From Fimbriimonadaceae bacterium (GTDB lineage: Bacteria; Armatimonadota; Fimbriimonadia; Fimbriimonadales; Fimbriimonadaceae), in assembly GCA_020847855.1 (NCBI GenBank), contig JADLBH010000037.1:62001-126000 (forward strand): a stretch of DNA of 64,000 nucleotides. Direction: 5' to 3'. Made by a program: the position numbers and the translations under genes. The notes under the pieces were generated by a model that was not told where the DNA came from, did not search any database, and saw only the letters and a list, made by a program, of their open reading frames with translations. Shown here piece by piece: positions 60,614-64,000 of this stretch. Each line of letters opens with the position of its first letter. The first letter of the stretch is position 1.

Positions 60614-62560
60614 GTGCCCTTTCTGTACCCCTTTCTACCGCCGGATCAAGTCGAGCGGGCACGTGCAGATCGCGACATTCCCTTCGTGGTACCCAGCCAC
60701 ACCCTCAAGGTGGACGGACGCATCGAAGCGGGCGAGTGGCCCGATGCGGCCATGGGAACCGGCTTCTCGGACTCGGAGACGAACCTCGCCTCCGATGAGG
60801 AGGGCGTGTTCTGGGTCACGGCAGACGCCAAGTTCGTCTACTTTGCCGGAAGGGTCAGGACCAACCCCAAGAAGCTCGTGGACGAGGAGTACCGGAGCAA
60901 TGTGAACCTGCGCCGGAACGATCATATGCGCCTCGTGGTGGACCCGCACGGCACAAACCAGAACTTCAACGCGTTCGCCGTCAACCCGCGCGGCGCGACC
61001 AGCCTGGAACTCGCAGGAGGCCGCGCCGCAAAGACTGAGTGGCTCGGCGACTTTGAAGCCTTTGGGAGGCGGACCGAGAACGGATGGGAGTTCGAAGCCA
61101 GGATTCCTTGGGGCCTCATGGACCTTCCCCCCGCTGGAACCAGGGATGTCCGGTTCAACGTCACCTGGTTCCGGTCGAACCGGGCGAACACCTACGCCTA
61201 CGTATTCACGGGCTCGGACAGCACCAAGGTTCCACGGTGGACGGGCGTCCCGATCCCCGCGTTCAGCCGGGCTCGGACGATCGAGCTCCTCCCCTACGGA
61301 TATGCCGGTGCCACCGACGACGGCGACTCGATCATGGAGAGCGGCCTGGACATGAAGTCCGAGCTTGGGGCAGGGATCACCGGAGTCGCCACGATCAACC
61401 CCGACTTTCGCAATGTCGAGAACGGCATCCTCTCGATTGACCCTAGCTTCTTCGAGCGGCTTGCCGACGATGGCCGCGCCTTCTTCCAGGAGGGGTCCCG
61501 CTTTCGCTCCCTAGGGTTCGACGCGCGCATTTTTGCGAGCCAAAGGATCAACGCTTTCGATACCGGCCTGAACTTCTACGGCAAGGTCGGCCCCACCACG
61601 AACGCCTCGCTCCTGAGCACCGTTGACTTTGGCGAGCAACAGACCCTGATCGGCTCGATCCAGCACCAGTTCGACGAGCGGCGGTCCCTGAGCGTGGGAT
61701 ATGCGGGCAACTTTCAGCGTGGGAGGGACAACGATGCGGTGAACCTTTCCTACAACGAAGAGCGCGGATCGTACTTCAACTTCGCGTCGGTACAGTTCAC
61801 AGACGACCAACAGCGCAAGAGCGGCCACCGGATCAACGGGGGCATCTTCCGCATGGACGGTGCGGTGCGAGGAGGGTTCGAGCTCATCGAGATCTCGCCT
61901 GAGTTTTTCCCCAGGATTGGGTTCAGCCGCGAGTCGAACCTGCGCGGTGCCTCGGCCAATCGAGAGTGGGTCTTGCAGCCCGAGCGCGGGCCCTTCGCCG
62001 AGGCTAGCTTCGAGCTGAGCGGCCTCTATTACGACCACGTGACCGGGGGCGACTACCGCCGGGAGGTCAGTGCCGAAATCTCGGCGAGGACCCGATCCGA
62101 CTTTGGCTTCCAGCTTCAGACGGAGATCGCGCGGTTCGAAGGGTTCGACGATGTCGGGGCCAGCGTCTTCGCCGGTTACCCGTTGAGCGACCCGTACCGA
62201 AACGTCGGTGTTTCCTACGAGAACGGCAGCTTCCTCGAGCAGAGGTTCCAGGCGTACGGACTCAACGTCGCCTATCGCCCGATCCGCCAGCTCCAACTCT
62301 TTGCCCGCAACGAATTCGTCTCGGCCCGGGGGGCGAACGAAGTGCAACAGATCCTCACGTGGAACTGGGACATCGGCCGCTATGAGGCCTTCGGTGGAAG
62401 GCTAGTGCGGAGGGGGGAGGACGTGAACTGGTACGTGAGCTACCGAATGAGCGGCAAACGGGGCAACGAGTGGTTCCTTATCCTGGGGGATCCCAACTCT
62501 CGTACCTTCCAGCCTCAGATCATCCTGAAGGTGGTCGTTCCGATCACGATCCGGCTCTAG
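60614..62560 (+). CDS. CBM9-like / DUF5916-type beta-barrel protein
   Basis: A 648-residue protein. Residues about 25-215 resemble the CBM9-like sugar-binding domain found at the start of DUF5916 proteins (VPSHTLKVDGRIEAGEWPDA, GVFWVTADAKFVYFAGRV, FEARIPWGLMDLPP). The rest is a series of amphipathic beta strands with alternating aromatics typical of outer-membrane barrels (GITGVATINPDFRNVEN, RSLSVGYAGNFQRGRDND), ending ILKVVVPITIRL. No signal peptide is visible: in-frame stops lie 27-40 nt upstream of the GTG. The end shares CTAG with the proteasomal ATPase gene. Confidence 0.7.
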   Translation: MPFLYPFLPPDQVERARADRDIPFVVPSHTLKVDGRIEAGEWPDAAMGTGFSDSETNLASDEEGVFWVTADAKFVYFAGRVRTNPKKLVDEEYRSNVNLRRNDHMRLVVDPHGTNQNFNAFAVNPRGATSLELAGGRAAKTEWLGDFEAFGRRTENGWEFEARIPWGLMDLPPAGTRDVRFNVTWFRSNRANTYAYVFTGSDSTKVPRWTGVPIPAFSRARTIELLPYGYAGATDDGDSIMESGLDMKSELGAGITGVATINPDFRNVENGILSIDPSFFERLADDGRAFFQEGSRFRSLGFDARIFASQRINAFDTGLNFYGKVGPTTNASLLSTVDFGEQQTLIGSIQHQFDERRSLSVGYAGNFQRGRDNDAVNLSYNEERGSYFNFASVQFTDDQQRKSGHRINGGIFRMDGAVRGGFELIEISPEFFPRIGFSRESNLRGASANREWVLQPERGPFAEASFELSGLYYDHVTGGDYRREVSAEISARTRSDFGFQLQTEIARFEGFDDVGASVFAGYPLSDPYRNVGVSYENGSFLEQRFQAYGLNVAYRPIRQLQLFARNEFVSARGANEVQQILTWNWDIGRYEAFGGRLVRRGEDVNWYVSYRMSGKRGNEWFLILGDPNSRTFQPQIILKVVVPITIRL

Positions 62561-64000
62561 GAGACCCGGCTCCGCGCCCGGTCGCTCTCTGTGGTCTCTC
62601 GGACCGAGCGCACAGCGACAACGCTCGCAGGCTCCACGTCGAGGAGCTTCACCCAGTCGTCCGCCGCATCGCCCTTCGGGAAGATCTCGTTCTCCTTGTA
62701 CTCTTGGCTCAAGGCGTCGAGCATGTCCTCCAACCGAAGGCCCGCCTCGCTCCCGTCCTCGATCGCCCGCTTGATGGCGTAGTCCTTGGCGCGGTCCACA
62801 ACCGACTTGAGCAATGCCCCGCTCGCAAAGTCCTTCCAGTGGAGGACGCGGCTCACGCCCGAACGGTACGACACCCGCACGAACTCGGTCTCGGACGACT
62901 CGGACCAGAGACGGTCCACCGTCCGCTCGATCAGGAAAGCTCGGGCGCACTCGGGCTCGTGGTGCTCGGCCAGGAGCACCGGGTCGAAGGGGAGCGCCTC
63001 CGTGAGGTAGAGGCCGAGGATCTGCCGTGCCGCGTTCTTGTCCGGTCGCTCGACCTTCACCTTTCGATCAATGCGCTCGGGCCTCAAGACGGCCGGGTCT
63101 ATATAGTCGGGGCGGTTCGAGGTCAGCACCGTGACGACGTTCTGGATCCCCACGATGCCGTCCATCTCGGCGCAAAACTGGGGCACTACAGTATTGTTGA
63201 TGTTCGTCATCCGGCCCGTCGAGCGGGTTCGGAGGATGGATTCCGCCTCGTCCAAGAAGATCACCACGATCTCCCCCTCCTTGGCCCGTTCTCGTGCGGT
63301 GCTGAAGATCTCCCGGACGAACCGCTCGGTCTCGCCCAGCCACATGTTGAGAATCTTGGGACCGCTGATGTGAAGGAAGCAGTCCTTGACCTCCCTCCCC
63401 AGTTTCTCGCCGTACCGGCGGGCCAGGTTGTGGGCGATCGCCTTGCCGATCATGGTCTTTCCACAACCGGGGGGGCCATAGAGCAAGACGCCCTTGGGCG
63501 GGGACTTTTGGAACTTGCTGAAGAGCTCCGGATAGAGCATGGGCCTCTCGATGATCTCTTGGATCGTCTCGATCGCCTTTGCTTGGCCCCCGATGCACTC
63601 CCAAGGCATGTCGGGGACTTCCTCGATGAAGTAGTCGCTGGGCGCCTTTCGGACGAAGTGTTCGATGGCGAGCCTCCCGGTCGGGTCCAGGAGAACGTGA
63701 TCTCCGGGACGCACCTTCCTGCCCTCTAAGGATCGAGCCCGGCCCACGATACGCCCGGATGCGCCCTCGATATCGGATCCAAGCTGAAGGCGGTCGTCAG
63801 CGAGAACCTCGGCCACCTTTGCGAGCCCTCCGAGCGGGCTCGGCTCCACAGTGCCCACCACGGCGTAGGCCTCGTTCAAGCGGACTCGGACCCCAGGGGT
63901 CAGGCCTTGGGGGTCGAGCTTGGGATCCACGGCCACGACAAACTCGCTTTCACCCAGCGTCACGCTCGCGAGCCCCTCCTTGTCCAACCCGAGGAACGTG
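62557..64000 (-). CDS. mpa: Proteasome-activating AAA ATPase, Mpa/ARC family (5' end beyond window)
   Basis: About 480 residues are visible and the frame stays open to the window edge, so the N-terminal coiled coil is missing. Tandem OB-like segments (TPGVRVRLNEAYAVVG, VRPGDHVLLDPTGRLAIEH) precede the AAA domain. Walker A is YGPPGCGKTMIGKAIA, Walker B is IVVIFLDEAESIL, followed by MTNINNTVVPQFCAEMDGI and AVLRPERIDRKVKVERPD. These match actinobacterial Mpa closely. The C terminus ends ESDRARSRVS. It lacks the GQYL tail by which Mpa opens the 20S core. Pup-like modifier, ligase and 20S genes are not in the window. Confidence 0.9.
   Translation of the reverse strand, partial: TFLGLDKEGLASVTLGESEFVVAVDPKLDPQGLTPGVRVRLNEAYAVVGTVEPSPLGGLAKVAEVLADDRLQLGSDIEGASGRIVGRARSLEGRKVRPGDHVLLDPTGRLAIEHFVRKAPSDYFIEEVPDMPWECIGGQAKAIETIQEIIERPMLYPELFSKFQKSPPKGVLLYGPPGCGKTMIGKAIAHNLARRYGEKLGREVKDCFLHISGPKILNMWLGETERFVREIFSTARERAKEGEIVVIFLDEAESILRTRSTGRMTNINNTVVPQFCAEMDGIVGIQNVVTVLTSNRPDYIDPAVLRPERIDRKVKVERPDKNAARQILGLYLTEALPFDPVLLAEHHEPECARAFLIERTVDRLWSESSETEFVRVSYRSGVSRVLHWKDFASGALLKSVVDRAKDYAIKRAIEDGSEAGLRLEDMLDALSQEYKENEIFPKGDAADDWVKLLDVEPASVVAVRSVRETTESDRARSRVS

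Noticed and set aside
1-64000. CRISPR arrays, insertion sequences, integrons or prophage
   Set aside because: No regularly spaced repeats, transposase, integrase or phage structural genes were seen on either strand.

Overview
The window is GC-rich, densely coded DNA from a diderm (outer-membrane-bearing), flagellated or formerly flagellated bacterium. It encodes a secretin (PilQ), outer-membrane-type beta-barrels, several lipoproteins, a flagellin and a complete PilMNOPQ operon. It also holds a proteasome-type AAA ATPase (Mpa/ARC family) together with HslU, an HTTM-domain membrane protein and a copper-amine-oxidase-N-like 'stalk' protein. This mix, and the broken ribosomal operon, fit the phylum Armatimonadota (Fimbriimonadia-like) best. 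That placement is inference; no rRNA is present to settle it. No insertion sequence, prophage, CRISPR array or integron was seen.

Layout. 1-1913: 5' part of fabD, queF and a PhoPQ-activated-type hydrolase. 1985-7691: a secreted stalk-domain protein, then a c-di-GMP group (membrane PAS/HD-GYP protein, PilZ protein, degenerate PilZ-like protein) interleaved with an A-type Fe-S carrier and a ferredoxin. 7753-13224: nadA, a membrane-anchored Ig-like protein, a long coiled-coil/HhH membrane protein and dxs. 13288-20640: a minus-strand block with a GAF protein, an unknown, an HTTM pair, a VapBC toxin-antitoxin pair, hslU, a cysteine desulfurase and a CPBP protease. 20788-27589: type IV pilus operon (AAA ATPase, HTH protein, pilM-N-O-P-Q). 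27729-30737: NodB/NAGPA fusion, yraN, rnhB, tRNA-His and a small lipoprotein. 30846-35169: UvrA encoded as two separate half-proteins with a VOC and a SIMPL gene between them. 35250-40295: unknown membrane and secreted proteins, a methyltransferase, two Cys-rich secreted proteins and a beta-barrel gene with an in-frame TGA. 40393-45416: serC, lipoprotein, ChaN-like, pyrD and an oversized orphan sugar-ABC permease. 45578-46978: flagellin. 47257-53088: rpsN-rpsH-rplF-rplR-rpsE-rpmD-rplO-secY-adk-map-infA. 53085-64000: EnvC-like/FtsX/FtsE, LolA-like, thioesterase, secA, a small secreted protein, a CBM9/beta-barrel protein and the proteasomal ATPase running off the end.

Three sequence-wide habits stand out. 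(1) Many first genes of transcription units have a TAnnnT box only 5-9 nt before the start codon, suggesting leaderless mRNAs, while internal operon genes often carry Shine-Dalgarno sequences. (2) Six convergent gene pairs share a 4-bp CTAG/CTAA so that both stop codons overlap. (3) Same-strand genes are frequently coupled by ATGA, GTGA, TTGA, TGATG or TAATG overlaps.

The most unusual feature is the split UvrA. The cut falls in the linker between the two ABC modules, each half keeps its full set of ATPase and zinc motifs, and each half has its own promoter-like box and start. All stretches between genes are shorter than 300 bp; those with recognisable content are listed.
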